From Erysipelotrichaceae bacterium (GTDB lineage: Bacteria > Bacillota_I > Bacilli_A > Erysipelotrichales > Erysipelotrichaceae), in NCBI GenBank assembly GCA_017405785.1, contig JAFQZR010000006.1, forward strand, positions 20,654-84,653: a stretch of DNA of 64,000 nt. Reading direction: 5' to 3'. A model generated the notes under the pieces. It ran no database searches, was not told the DNA's origin, and saw only the letters and a program-made list of their open reading frames with translations. Positions 8,976-18,474 of this stretch are shown piece after piece (position 1 is the stretch's first letter; every line of letters begins with the position of its first letter). The position numbers and the translations under genes are program-made.

Positions 8976-10151
8976 CTATTTCAGTATTTCCGCCCATTTG
9001 CGGCATATTACATCACAGTCAAAGTTCTTAACCTGTCTGACTGCGTTATTTCCCATTTTTACCAGAGCATCGTGATCCACTGTCATCTTAATCATGGCCT
9101 GAGCCAGCCGCTCAACATCACCGTGAGGTACAATGATACCACAATCCGCATCACCGAAAATCTCACGGACACTCGGCATGTCAAAGGCGATTACCGGTAA
9201 GCCATACTGCATGGCTTCGGTAATGGTCAGTCCCCAGCCTTCCCACTGAGAAGTCATGATGCATACTGAAGAGTTAAGATAATGACTCTCCATGTCATTG
9301 GATCTGCCCGGCATGATGATTCTGTTTTCAAGGCCATATTTCTTAACCAGCTCATCATATTTACCTTTTTCCGGACCTTCACCGACAAGCACCAGCTTCC
9401 ATTCCGCCTTTTTTCCGGCGAATATCGCAAACGCTTCTATCAGTTTGTCATAGTTTTTCAGCTCTACAAACCTGCCGGCCGCAATGAAATTCTTCTCTGA
9501 CAGATCACTTCTCTTGTCGGTACTGAAGGTGTTAGGATCATAGAACACTTCACTGTCATAACCGTAGTATTTTTTGATCTTCTCATCGTCATCATGCGTA
9601 CATACCACATAATGATCAAGATTTTCAAACATCAGGGATACGACTTTATCCATGTTGTACATTCTGATGCCCTTGGTTTTGAAGTAAACCTCCGTTGTGG
9701 AATGCTGCCAGCCTATCAGTCTCGCTCTTTTTATGTATTTCTTTGCGATGGCCAGTCTGGCTGAGTTATCGCAGGCCATCCCGATCACATAGTCAAAGTC
9801 ATTTGCGTTGATGTATTTCGCAATGATTCTGGCATCAGTGTCGCTGGCGAACATGGCTTTCTGCCGTGTTGAACTGTTTCCTATCGCTGCTGTGGTGTTT
9901 CTGATCTTTTTCAGCTCATAGAAGGTTCTTCTGATGATGCGGTTAGGTAACGTAAAAAGCTCATTCATCCAGATGAGATGAACGGTTTCGTCCAGCTTAT
10001 ACAGATCATAGTCAGCTGTAACGTTTCTTCTGTAGATCAGGATCGATACATCGTATCCTTCCTTTACCAGTTCATTGGCGAAGACATTCGTTACACGCCG
10101 TACTCCTCCCAGATCAAAGGGAGAGTCTACCAGTATGCCTACTTTTATCAT
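8976..10151 (-). CDS. Glycosyltransferase family 4
   Basis: This 391-residue GT-B enzyme transfers a sugar from an activated donor to the growing lipid-linked oligosaccharide at the cytoplasmic face of the membrane. The N-terminal glycine-rich loop (D-S-P-F-D-L-G-G-V-R-R-V) and the C-terminal donor-binding block (A-A-G-R-F-V-E-L-K-N-Y, then S-Q-W-E-G-W-G-L-T-I-T-E-A-M-Q-Y-G with the E-x7-E arrangement) are typical of GT4. It follows the Stealth gene by two bases, so translation is probably coupled. Donor and acceptor are unknown. Confidence 0.88.
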   Translation of the reverse strand: MIKVGILVDSPFDLGGVRRVTNVFANELVKEGYDVSILIYRRNVTADYDLYKLDETVHLIWMNELFTLPNRIIRRTFYELKKIRNTTAAIGNSSTRQKAMFASDTDARIIAKYINANDFDYVIGMACDNSARLAIAKKYIKRARLIGWQHSTTEVYFKTKGIRMYNMDKVVSLMFENLDHYVVCTHDDDEKIKKYYGYDSEVFYDPNTFSTDKRSDLSEKNFIAAGRFVELKNYDKLIEAFAIFAGKKAEWKLVLVGEGPEKGKYDELVKKYGLENRIIMPGRSNDMESHYLNSSVCIMTSQWEGWGLTITEAMQYGLPVIAFDMPSVREIFGDADCGIIVPHGDVERLAQAMIKMTVDHDALVKMGNNAVRQVKNFDCDVICRKWAEILK

Positions 10152-10153
10152 TT

Positions 10154-11158
10154 CTATTTCTCAAACTGACATTTGTCAGGTAATTTCTTATCCAGTGCCG
10201 CCAGTACTCTCTTACGGCATTCTTCATAATTATCAATGTCATACTCGTCTTCAATGCATAAAGCCTTGAACTTTCTGCCCAGGATGTACTGTTCGGCTTT
10301 CTTGTCGCTGATGTAGATCATTCTGCCGAAGTTTACGCTTCTCTGTTCAAACTGACCGCTGGCATACTGCCAGTACTGACACAGATAATGGTTGACACTG
10401 TCACGGTTATTGCGGAAGCGGAAGCTCTGAGTTCTCTTCAGGATCTCCGGTTCAGCTTCCCAGACCTTTTCAAAGGTGCTCTTAAGATATGAATACGGTA
10501 AGTGAGCACAGTGGAAGCCGGTAAAGTAGCCGTATGGCAGCATCGGTACTGTCATGAACCAGTACTTGCCCTGCTTAAAGGACAGTACCTTTCTCCAGTT
10601 ATTCTTCAGGAATTCCTTGAAGTTGAAATGCTTGTTTATGACAAAAATGTCATTAGCCAGTTTCTTGAAGAATCCTTCTTCACTTTTGCCGGTAATGGCC
10701 AGAGCCCTTAAGGCAAAGGTGTCGCAAGGCAGACCATTCTTGAAGAAATCTTCCGGCGTGGTCGGGTTGACTAGGAAGATATCATCGTTAAAGTACACAA
10801 ACTTCTCAGATAAACCCTTTATTTCATGAAGATTGGCTTCAATGGCGTTGGAATTAAAGGTCGGCAGACATTCAGCCGGGATGTAGTCACTGTGGTTTAC
10901 CAGAACCAGCTTTTCACAGTTCTCATTCAGCCAATCCGGTTTCTGCCCGCAGGTAACAAAGTAGACCTTGTTTACCCAAGGGGCAAACTTATCAATGCCA
11001 CGGAAAAAATAAGGCAGTGTGCCCATGTCACGGTAACGTTCCTTACGGTTATCCACTGATGAAGACAAAGCTGACTTAGGACTGTACTTGGCCTTTTCCG
11101 CCTGCCAGGCGGGATCACTGTCATCAACCCAGGTAACCACAAAATCTATTTTTTCCAT
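10154..11158 (-). CDS. Stealth-family sugar-phosphate transferase
   Basis: The 334-residue protein shows the conserved regions of Stealth proteins in order: CR1 (I-D-F-V-V-T-W-V-D-D-S-D) at 4-15; CR2 (R-Y-R-D-M-G-T-L-P-Y-F-F-R-G, then T-F-N-S-N-A-I-E and F-V-Y-F-N-D-D-I-F) at about 40-130; and CR3 (H-C-A-H-L-P-Y near 207, F-R-N-N-R-D-S-V-N-H-Y near 240). Family members transfer hexose-1-phosphate from UDP-sugars and create phosphodiester links in capsules and wall polymers. This predicts that the polymer made here contains sugar-phosphate linkages, which fits attachment by LCP-type enzymes. It lies between a GT4 gene and a flippase gene. Confidence 0.92.
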   Translation of the reverse strand: MEKIDFVVTWVDDSDPAWQAEKAKYSPKSALSSSVDNRKERYRDMGTLPYFFRGIDKFAPWVNKVYFVTCGQKPDWLNENCEKLVLVNHSDYIPAECLPTFNSNAIEANLHEIKGLSEKFVYFNDDIFLVNPTTPEDFFKNGLPCDTFALRALAITGKSEEGFFKKLANDIFVINKHFNFKEFLKNNWRKVLSFKQGKYWFMTVPMLPYGYFTGFHCAHLPYSYLKSTFEKVWEAEPEILKRTQSFRFRNNRDSVNHYLCQYWQYASGQFEQRSVNFGRMIYISDKKAEQYILGRKFKALCIEDEYDIDNYEECRKRVLAALDKKLPDKCQFEK

Positions 11159-11199
11159 AATAATCCAACCTTTACCCGATTCTTTCTAATTCTATCATA

Positions 11200-12633
11200 T
11201 CACTGATTTCTGTTGACCATGGCTTTAATGAACTTCACCAGATCAATGGCTTTATGAACATAAACGACGGTTATCACGAATAAAGCTAACGCGATCAGCC
11301 ATCTTACTACTGTCATTTTTATCATGAACAGGCACACAAACATCACCGCAATCATCAGTATGCCGCAGACAAAGAAGACCTTGTTATCAAACAGAGGCTC
11401 TTTCTGAATTCCCGCCGCAATGAAGTAATGCAGCAGGAAATAGAGTATGTAGGTAACCAGTGTCGTATAAGCGGCAGCTACATAACCGTATCTAGGTATC
11501 AGTAAATAGTTAAGCACTACATTGGTTACTGCGGCTATGACCGTACATACCGCAATCTGTCTGGTCTTTTCGTGGTAGTATTCTATTCCTGAAGGGAACG
11601 TAAACAGGAAGACAAAGAATCCGCTTGCGATTACCGGAATGGCACAGTAACTGGAATCACTGTACTTTTCCGGTCCGAAGATCCTGATGACTTCCGGAGA
11701 AACAAACATGTAACAGACACAGAACGCAAACATGACCAGAGTAAACATTCTGGTAACGTCCCTTATCTTGTCTCTGTTATCCTGACTCATCTGCTCATAA
11801 AACCATGGTTCCCATACCCCGGTCAGCGAGGTTACAACCACACTTACCACTAGGTAGATCGTATAAGCAAAACCGAAGATGGCTGCCTGTTCAGAACCGA
11901 TCATATCACGGATCATGATCTGTCCGAACTGACCCAGTACGACCTGTGACAGTCCATGCGGGATAATTGGTAAGCTGAAAATAAGACCCCACTTCCAGAA
12001 ATCCAGGGTTGCCGGGAATCGGAAGTCTCTGTCTTTGCAAAGGTACCTGATAATATATAATCCTATTAATGCGGAAGGAATGGTTGTTCCCAGTACTCTT
12101 CCCAACAGGGTATTACCCTTAAATACCGTTAATATCAGTAATACGGATAACACCGTATTTCCTATGGCGTTGGCCGCCGCAACTTTCAGGTAGCTCTGAT
12201 ATTCATATTCCAGAGCTACATAGGAGTTATAGCACATGATCAGAGCGGTTGAAGCGCTGTATAAGAGCAGGGCATTGGTATTGATCAGATCAAAACCTAA
12301 AGTTAATACCTTTGTCAGATACAGCACATTCATCAGTAACAGGAAACTCAGTGTGGATATTATCAGCAGATAAACCGTTGACGTCACATACTTGTTATAG
12401 TCCTTGCCGTATTTATACTTGGCGTTCTTATAACTGGTATGGATCGCCATTCCTATTAACATGGAGAAAATGGCTTCAAACGAAGTAAAGGTACTGTATT
12501 CGCCGAAATCATGCTGGGTCATGATCCTGGTGTATACGGACACAGTCAAAAAGGTTAATCCCCTGATCAGGAAATTACCAATTGTATACCCCGCTCCGGC
12601 CTTAATGACCTTGTTTTCTCTGTTTTCTGACAA
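11200..12633 (-). CDS. Second polysaccharide flippase (MOP/Wzx-type)
   Basis: A 477-residue membrane protein with about 12-14 hydrophobic segments and the Wzx-like opening (A-G-A-G-Y-T-I-G-N-F-L-I-R-G-L-T-F, then M-T-Q-H-D-F-G-E-Y-S). It is a likely exporter of undecaprenyl-linked repeat units. Its start lies inside the last 32 bases of the upstream gene and no later in-frame ATG occurs before the conserved opening, so the genes overlap and are probably translationally coupled. Sequence features differ enough from the flippase at 7400 that a recent duplication is unlikely. Confidence 0.88.
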   Translation of the reverse strand: MSENRENKVIKAGAGYTIGNFLIRGLTFLTVSVYTRIMTQHDFGEYSTFTSFEAIFSMLIGMAIHTSYKNAKYKYGKDYNKYVTSTVYLLIISTLSFLLLMNVLYLTKVLTLGFDLINTNALLLYSASTALIMCYNSYVALEYEYQSYLKVAAANAIGNTVLSVLLILTVFKGNTLLGRVLGTTIPSALIGLYIIRYLCKDRDFRFPATLDFWKWGLIFSLPIIPHGLSQVVLGQFGQIMIRDMIGSEQAAIFGFAYTIYLVVSVVVTSLTGVWEPWFYEQMSQDNRDKIRDVTRMFTLVMFAFCVCYMFVSPEVIRIFGPEKYSDSSYCAIPVIASGFFVFLFTFPSGIEYYHEKTRQIAVCTVIAAVTNVVLNYLLIPRYGYVAAAYTTLVTYILYFLLHYFIAAGIQKEPLFDNKVFFVCGILMIAVMFVCLFMIKMTVVRWLIALALFVITVVYVHKAIDLVKFIKAMVNRNQ

Positions 12634-13231
12634 CTTTCTCTGTCCTCTTTGTATATTCCTTTTCTGCCATAGTTACAAACTTACGGCAGATGTCCTGTTC
12701 CTTACTGTCTATGTGTCTTTCATCCGTGCCGTAGTTATCAACGTATGACGGATATTCATTTTCAATGTCTTTTTCATATATGACGGCGTTTGCCCTGAGG
12801 CATGCCATTCTGAACTGATTCTTAAAAGCTCTGCCTGTTATGTTGTCTCTGTATTTCCTGTCCGGATCTTCCTTAACAACCAGTACATAAGGCATCTTAT
12901 TCTTATAGGCAACGTTCTCGGCTATCGTGGTAAACACGGATGGAGCTTCTATGACAGCGTATTCATGTTCCTCAATGACTTTGTATAATGCAGATATGAC
13001 TTCCGCAAATCTCAGCAAGTATTTGCCGGTTACCGGAAACTGAATCACCGACACTCTGTCACTGTCACAGCGTATGTATCCTGTGATCTGTTCTTCACTG
13101 ACCTTTTTCGTTCTGGCCAGTACATCAATTTCATCAAACCGCTCCAGATATCTGTCATATCCGTTTTTGCTGTATACATTGCCATCCGGAGTAACATATA
13201 ATACCGCATCCGTAATTATCAGTGTCTTCAT
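12602..13231 (-). CDS. Short glycosyltransferase-like protein, N-terminal GT-B half only
   Basis: The 209-residue protein resembles the N-terminal Rossmann half of a GT4 enzyme: an opening strand (M-K-T-L-I-I-T-D-A-V), a sugar-acceptor loop, the Y-A-V-I-E-A-P-S-V-F segment, M-P-Y-V-L-V-V-K-E-D-P, then N-A-V-I-Y-E-K-D-I. The donor-binding C-terminal half (E-x7-E region) is missing. The frame is clean, shares a start-stop junction with its neighbours, and ends in a basic tail (R-K-Q-R-K-Q-G-H), so it may be a stable accessory subunit rather than debris. An alternative is a decayed GT4. It overlaps the flippase gene by 32 bases. Confidence 0.6.
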   Translation of the reverse strand: MKTLIITDAVLYVTPDGNVYSKNGYDRYLERFDEIDVLARTKKVSEEQITGYIRCDSDRVSVIQFPVTGKYLLRFAEVISALYKVIEEHEYAVIEAPSVFTTIAENVAYKNKMPYVLVVKEDPDRKYRDNITGRAFKNQFRMACLRANAVIYEKDIENEYPSYVDNYGTDERHIDSKEQDICRKFVTMAEKEYTKRTEKVVRKQRKQGH

Positions 13232-13232
13232 G

Positions 13233-14021
13233 CTACCTCATCAGCCATATTCTTAACTGTCTTTTTCCCAATATGGCCCGTTTATACAGGATTCCCTTGT
13301 TCTGTATGCGGCAGTAGTTCCGGAAATCCTTTTTGAAGATGTTGAATCTTCTGATCACTGCGGCCTTATCTGTCTTTTCCGCAAAGGAGAAAGACTGATT
13401 TATATCTCCATCCAGCACTTCCACCGTATCGTAACCGTTTTTCATGAGATCTTCCATGAAGCAGTAGTCGATCATGTCCACAAACAGTTCCTCATTGAAT
13501 CTGATTTCTTCTGAAAACACCTTACCGTGAATCACCAGTCCGCTGTTTATCGGATAGACACATTTATATGTACCCGGTTTATCAACAGTATCACTTCTTT
13601 TCTTGAAGATTCCGTTTGCGGTTACCGGTGACTTCGGTGTGCCGTTACTTCTGACAATGCCGGTTACTACATCACATGAATTCTCCTTATTCACGTATTC
13701 AATGACATTCTTTATGTACTCTTTAGAGAACTGTGTATCATCGTCACAGATCATAACCCAGTAATCTTCATCATCAATCAGGGAGATGGCCTTGTTATAG
13801 CTTCTGCTCAGGCCGATATTGCCATGGTTATTAACATATGTGATATGGCTGTTATTCTCGGCGTACCGTTCATTCTTCTCAGTGTACTCTTCAGAAGAGT
13901 TGTCCATTACGATAAGTCTGCAGTCACTGTTCTCACAAAATTTCAAAAAGGTATCGAGAGATACCATTTTTTCAATATATCCGTTATATAGCACCACCAC
14001 AAAGTACAGCCTGCTGTTCAT
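13233..14021 (-). CDS. Glycosyltransferase family 2
   Basis: This 262-residue GT-A enzyme carries an N-terminal nucleotide-binding pattern (F-V-V-V-L-Y-N-G-Y, then L-I-V-M-D-N-S-S), the G-N-I-G-L-S-R-S-Y-N segment common to rhamnosyltransferase-like GT2 proteins, and an acidic metal-binding D-D-D-T cluster at about 97-100. It probably adds one sugar, perhaps rhamnose, to the lipid-linked precursor at the inner membrane face. Length is slightly short but complete for the catalytic domain. It lies two bases upstream of the short GT-like gene. Confidence 0.85.
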   Translation of the reverse strand: MNSRLYFVVVLYNGYIEKMVSLDTFLKFCENSDCRLIVMDNSSEEYTEKNERYAENNSHITYVNNHGNIGLSRSYNKAISLIDDEDYWVMICDDDTQFSKEYIKNVIEYVNKENSCDVVTGIVRSNGTPKSPVTANGIFKKRSDTVDKPGTYKCVYPINSGLVIHGKVFSEEIRFNEELFVDMIDYCFMEDLMKNGYDTVEVLDGDINQSFSFAEKTDKAAVIRRFNIFKKDFRNYCRIQNKGILYKRAILGKRQLRIWLMR

Positions 14022-14026
14022 AATGA

Positions 14027-16093
14027 TCAGTTCCTGTCAAACTTTCTGATGTTGAATACCGCATCATCAATTATCAGCAGATAGCTGATGCCCAGTGGGC
14101 TGACGATGAATGGGTTGGAGTAGCTGGTTGCCACAACACCAACGTATCCGGCGACCAGTAAGGTTATAAGCGAATAGAAACTGTTGGTCACATTCGTCTT
14201 CGGACTGTAGACCCTGTTCTTAAGGAATCTAGGTACAAACACAAAGTAGGCGATCACAAAGAAGATCATGCCCACAAAGCCGAACTTCATGTAAGCGTCC
14301 ATGTAAGAATATTCCGTAATGGCGCTGTCTCTGACTCCTACCAGCTGCGTTCCCAGGCCTTTGCCGATGATCGGGCTCTCCTTGATGTATTCTATATGTG
14401 CCCGTTTGGTCTTAACACGTAATTCTTCGGCTCTGATATCCTTGTCCATGACTTCATCAGTACTCAGCATGTCTTCAATGCTCATGTTGGTAATGTTGAC
14501 TCTGGTGTAGACTTCCTTGATGACTCTCGGTGATCCGTCTTTAATGGCTGATACCCCGACGATCAAGCCGGCTACCAGCAGAGAAATGACTGCTACTTTC
14601 AGGCATTCACCGAAGATCCTTGGCTGCCATAACAGGACAAATACCACGGAGATGGCCAGACCGAACCAGAAGCCTCTGGTGTAGGAAACCAGCCAGGCAA
14701 ATACCAGTAAGCCCAAACAGATATAAACCAGAATTCTTTCTTTTCTGTCCTTAGCGCGCCACACCTTCCAGACACCCAACAGAATGGCTATCTGGGTATA
14801 GATCTCTGAACGGAAGTATACTCTGTATGTGCCACTTGGCAGCACGGAGATTCCTCCCAGCTGGCTGTCCAGGATATATGACTTTAACCAGCTCATCGTT
14901 TCATCTGACAACGGCAGAATGAAATGGAATATCGTAGCCACTATGGCCAGAGCCACGGAAGAATAGAAGACGACATTTATCAGCTTGTCGAACTTCTCCC
15001 TGGTCTTGAATACTGCCAGGAAACCAGGCATTAACGCAAATGACAGGTACCTTGTAATATCGGCCCTTATGAAACCAAGAAGGTTGCCGTTATAGAAACC
15101 GATTATCGACCAGATAATTACCGCCACTCCGAACATCATTGTCAGATATATCCACGGATTACGGGTAATACGTCTGTAGTCCTTGATCGCAAATGGCAGG
15201 CTGAAAATGAAAGCCAGTGCGAACACCACTATTCTGAAGCTGAAATAACCTAATGCCACCACACGGCCACCGCCGAAGGTACAGCAGTCGGCAATGAACA
15301 CCAGCATCAATATCTCTGCCAATAACTCAAATTTTGGTGTTGTCAGTTTATCGATGAAGGCAGGGCACTTCAAAGGTACGGCTTCATAATACTGATCTTC
15401 CACTGCTTCGTATTCACTCAGCATCTGGAAACGGAATCCGATCTTGTCAAAGATGGATCTCTTCGCCGTTGTTACGTTTTTCTTATGGATTCTGTGATAA
15501 ATGAGCTTGTCTTCCAGGAAAACGGTCTTGCCGTTTCTTTCAGAAGCCAGACCGATGATCTGGTCATGAGAAAGACATGGCTGCTTGATCGGGTAGAACT
15601 TCTTGATGAAGTCTTTCTTGAATGCCATGCAGCAGCCCCAGTAGGAACTGAACAGAACGTTTGTGTTAAAACCCTTCTTGTATTTAACGACGATCTCCTC
15701 GCCTTTTTCGCTTATGTCCTGGTGGAAGGTATACATCTTATGTAATACCGTGGTGCATTCCGGATCCTTATCGAATACTTCGAGGATCTTTTCCACTTTA
15801 TCTTCTGCCCAGATGTCATCCTGGTCACTCAGAAATACCACGTCGTTTGATGCGTGGTCAATGGCATTGAAAAAGTTGCTGGCATAGCCAACACATGGGC
15901 CGTCTATCAGCTTGATCCTGCCATCCTTACGGATCAGATCTCTGACGATCTCCCTTGTATTGTCACTGGAGCCGTCATCGCTGACTATGATTTCATCGGT
16001 TTCCTGCAGCTGAGGAAGTATTGACTCGATCTGTTCGGTAATATACTTCTCACCGTTATAGGACGCGATACAGACACTGACTGTTTTTCTCAT
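14027..16093 (-). CDS. Fusion of a GT2 glycosyltransferase and an O-antigen-type polymerase/ligase
   Basis: I place the start at the ATG at 16093, which follows GGAGAAAG and lies one base past the upstream stop; the longer frame would overlap the upstream gene. Of 688 residues, about 1-235 form a GT2 domain (V-S-V-C-I-A-S-Y-N-G-E-K-Y, V-S-D-D-G-S-S-D-N-T at 38-46, D-Q-D-D at 90-93). From about 250 onward there are ten or more hydrophobic segments plus the W-L-V-S-Y-T-R-G-F-W-F and G-K-G-L-G-T-Q-L-V-G blocks of Wzy/WaaL-type proteins, with a large external loop between. Transferase and polymerase are normally separate genes. The frame is uninterrupted across the join, so this looks like a genuine fusion. 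Confidence 0.88.
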   Translation of the reverse strand: MRKTVSVCIASYNGEKYITEQIESILPQLQETDEIIVSDDGSSDNTREIVRDLIRKDGRIKLIDGPCVGYASNFFNAIDHASNDVVFLSDQDDIWAEDKVEKILEVFDKDPECTTVLHKMYTFHQDISEKGEEIVVKYKKGFNTNVLFSSYWGCCMAFKKDFIKKFYPIKQPCLSHDQIIGLASERNGKTVFLEDKLIYHRIHKKNVTTAKRSIFDKIGFRFQMLSEYEAVEDQYYEAVPLKCPAFIDKLTTPKFELLAEILMLVFIADCCTFGGGRVVALGYFSFRIVVFALAFIFSLPFAIKDYRRITRNPWIYLTMMFGVAVIIWSIIGFYNGNLLGFIRADITRYLSFALMPGFLAVFKTREKFDKLINVVFYSSVALAIVATIFHFILPLSDETMSWLKSYILDSQLGGISVLPSGTYRVYFRSEIYTQIAILLGVWKVWRAKDRKERILVYICLGLLVFAWLVSYTRGFWFGLAISVVFVLLWQPRIFGECLKVAVISLLVAGLIVGVSAIKDGSPRVIKEVYTRVNITNMSIEDMLSTDEVMDKDIRAEELRVKTKRAHIEYIKESPIIGKGLGTQLVGVRDSAITEYSYMDAYMKFGFVGMIFFVIAYFVFVPRFLKNRVYSPKTNVTNSFYSLITLLVAGYVGVVATSYSNPFIVSPLGISYLLIIDDAVFNIRKFDRN

Positions 16094-16094
16094 T

Positions 16095-17261
16095 CTATTT
16101 CTTTCTCCACACCATCTTGTTAACAATTTCCGTATAGGACTGAATGATCTTGACGACCTTTACGGAAACGTTTTCGTCAAGATAGTCAGGAACCGGAATT
16201 CCGTAATCGCCGTTTCTGTTCATTTCCACGGCAGTATCAACAGCCTGTAACAGGCTTTCAGTCCTGATACCCGCTATAACGAAGCAGGCCTTATCGAGAG
16301 CCTCCGGTCTTTCAGTTGAAGTTCTGATACATACAGCCGGGAAAGGATTTCCCACTGAGGTAAAGAAACTTGCTTCTTCCGGTAAGGTTCCGGAGTCACT
16401 GACAACCGCAAAGGCGTTCATCTGTAAACAATTATAATCGATAAATCCCAGAGGTTCATGCTGAATTACACGCTCATCCAGCTTAAAGCCGCTTGTTTCC
16501 AGTTTCTTACGGCTTCTCGGATGGCAGGAATACAGTACAGGCATGTCATATTTCCTGGCCATTTCATTAATAGCTGTGAACAATGAATTGAAGTTTTCCT
16601 CGGTATCGATGTTTTCCTCTCTGTGCGCTGACAGAAGGATGTATTTTCCCTTTTTCAGGTTAAGTCTTTCATGAATATCAGAGCTTCTGATCTGATTCAG
16701 GGCACCATGAAGAACCTCAGCCATCGGAGATCCGGTAACATAGATTCTTTCCTTAGGGAATCCGTTTTCAATAAGGTACCTTCTGGCGTGTTCGGAATAT
16801 GGCATGTTGACATCGGAAATAATGTCAACGATTCTTCTGTTGGTTTCCTCCGGCAGGCATTCATCCTTGCATCTGTTGCCGGCTTCCATGTGGAAAACAG
16901 GAATATGAAGTCTCTTGGCTCCGATTACTGCCAGACAGCTGTTAGTATCACCTAAAACCAGAACGGCTTCCGGTTCGGTTTCAACCATTAATTCATATGA
17001 TCTGGCAATAATGTTACCGACAGTAGCTCCCAGATCCTTGCCGACACAGTCCAGATAGAAATCCGGATCATCCAGCTGCAGATCCTTAAAGAAGACACCG
17101 TTAAGGTTATAGTCATAGTTCTGACCGGTATGAACCAGTAATGTGTCAAAATACTGACGGCACTTTCTGATTACCGCTGACAGTCTGATGATTTCCGGTC
17201 TGGTACCGACAATGATCATCAGTTTCAGTTTTCCGTTGTTGTCGAATTTCGTTTTCTTCAC
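16095..17261 (-). CDS. capG: UDP-N-acetylglucosamine 2-epimerase family, UDP-L-FucNAc branch
   Basis: This 388-residue cytoplasmic epimerase has the family opening (I-V-G-T-R-P-E-I-I-R) at about 17-26, the H-T-G-Q-N-Y-D segment, the M-E-A-G-N-R motif, the S-A-H-R-E-E-N-I-D segment and the D-S-G-T-L-P-E-E-A loop. Its position directly after capE and capF shows that it is most likely the third enzyme of the UDP-N-acetyl-L-fucosamine pathway, epimerising UDP-2-acetamido-2,6-dideoxy-L-talose at C2, rather than a general WecB making UDP-ManNAc. A WecB role cannot be excluded. It lies three bases after capF. Confidence 0.87.
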   Translation of the reverse strand: MKKTKFDNNGKLKLMIIVGTRPEIIRLSAVIRKCRQYFDTLLVHTGQNYDYNLNGVFFKDLQLDDPDFYLDCVGKDLGATVGNIIARSYELMVETEPEAVLVLGDTNSCLAVIGAKRLHIPVFHMEAGNRCKDECLPEETNRRIVDIISDVNMPYSEHARRYLIENGFPKERIYVTGSPMAEVLHGALNQIRSSDIHERLNLKKGKYILLSAHREENIDTEENFNSLFTAINEMARKYDMPVLYSCHPRSRKKLETSGFKLDERVIQHEPLGFIDYNCLQMNAFAVVSDSGTLPEEASFFTSVGNPFPAVCIRTSTERPEALDKACFVIAGIRTESLLQAVDTAVEMNRNGDYGIPVPDYLDENVSVKVVKIIQSYTEIVNKMVWRKK

Positions 17262-17264
17262 CGT

Positions 17265-18473
17265 TCAGTCCTCCTGTTCCACTTTAAGATAAAAGGTATC
17301 GGGATGATTTCTGTCAAACAGTTCATTAGCCCACATCAGCGTAACCAGATTCTCTGTTTCTGACACATTGATGATGTTGTGAGTATATCCCGGTAACATG
17401 TATACGGCTTTCAGATGATCTCCGTCAACCGCAAATTCCAGCACTTCATCAGTACCGATCTTTCTTTCCTGTATCAGCGCCTTGCCGCTGACGACCATGA
17501 ACATTTCCCACTTGGTGTTATGCCAGTGTTCACCCTTGGTGATGCCCGGTTTACTGACATTGACTGAGAACTGTCCGCAATTCAGTGTCTTCACCATTTC
17601 GGTGAAGCTGCCTCTGTTATCGGTATTAGAGACAAACTCCAGTACCATCTTTTCTTCAGGCAGATAGGAAAGATATGTTGAATACAGTTTCTTGACAAAT
17701 GATCCTTCCGGAATCTCCGGCATGATCAGAGTCTTTCTCTGCTGTTCAAATAACTCAAGATAATCGACGATTTCTCCCAGTGTTACCTTATGGGTAACAG
17801 GGACATAACAGTATCTGCCTTCACTGTTACTGACCGGATCCAGCCCGTCATAGTCACAGCGATGAGCCTTTCCTTCCAGTGCATCGAACATTTCTTCGAT
17901 CAGATCATCGATATACAGCAGTTCCAGCTGTGTATTACGGTCATTGACCGTTATCGGCAGATCATTGGCGATGTTATGGCAGAAAGTTGCCACGGCACTG
18001 TTATAGTTAGGCCTGCACCATTTACCGAAAAGATTCGGGAAACGGTATACCAGAACTTCCGCTCCGGTTTCCTGTCCATATTTGAAAAACAGCTCTTCGC
18101 CATGCAGCTTGCTGTTACCGTAATCACTGCCGGCATATCGGCCGATCAGTGTTGCCTGTATTGAGCTTGATAACATTACCGGGCACTTATTACCGTGTTT
18201 TTTCAGAGTTTCCAGCAGTTCTTCCGCAAATCCGAAGTTTCCCTTCATGAATTCGGAAGCATCCTTAGGTCTGTTGACTCCGGCCAGATTGAAGACAAAG
18301 TCACATTCAGAGCAGTACTGATCCAGCTGCTCTGCAGTTGAGTCAATGTCATACTCAAAAATGTCCTCAACAGAAATGTTTCTGGTGCGGTTCTTGCCGT
18401 CTCTGATGTTTTTCAGGTTTTCCGTCAGATTTCTGCCGACAAACCCCTTGGCTCCGGTAACGAGTATTTTCAT
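17265..18473 (-). CDS. capF: CapF-type bifunctional enzyme (SDR reductase plus cupin)
   Basis: 402 residues. The N-terminal SDR domain opens with G-A-K-G-F-V-G at 7-13 and carries a Y-G-N-S-K active-site type segment near 117-121; the C-terminal part (about 275-400) is a cupin with the metal-site run H-W-H-N-T-K. CapF-type enzymes epimerise at C3 and reduce at C4 the product of CapE, on the way to UDP-L-FucNAc. Length and domain order match CapF. It lies directly between capE and capG, with one to three bases on each side. Confidence 0.92.
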   Translation of the reverse strand: MKILVTGAKGFVGRNLTENLKNIRDGKNRTRNISVEDIFEYDIDSTAEQLDQYCSECDFVFNLAGVNRPKDASEFMKGNFGFAEELLETLKKHGNKCPVMLSSSIQATLIGRYAGSDYGNSKLHGEELFFKYGQETGAEVLVYRFPNLFGKWCRPNYNSAVATFCHNIANDLPITVNDRNTQLELLYIDDLIEEMFDALEGKAHRCDYDGLDPVSNSEGRYCYVPVTHKVTLGEIVDYLELFEQQRKTLIMPEIPEGSFVKKLYSTYLSYLPEEKMVLEFVSNTDNRGSFTEMVKTLNCGQFSVNVSKPGITKGEHWHNTKWEMFMVVSGKALIQERKIGTDEVLEFAVDGDHLKAVYMLPGYTHNIINVSETENLVTLMWANELFDRNHPDTFYLKVEQED

Positions 18474-18474
18474 A

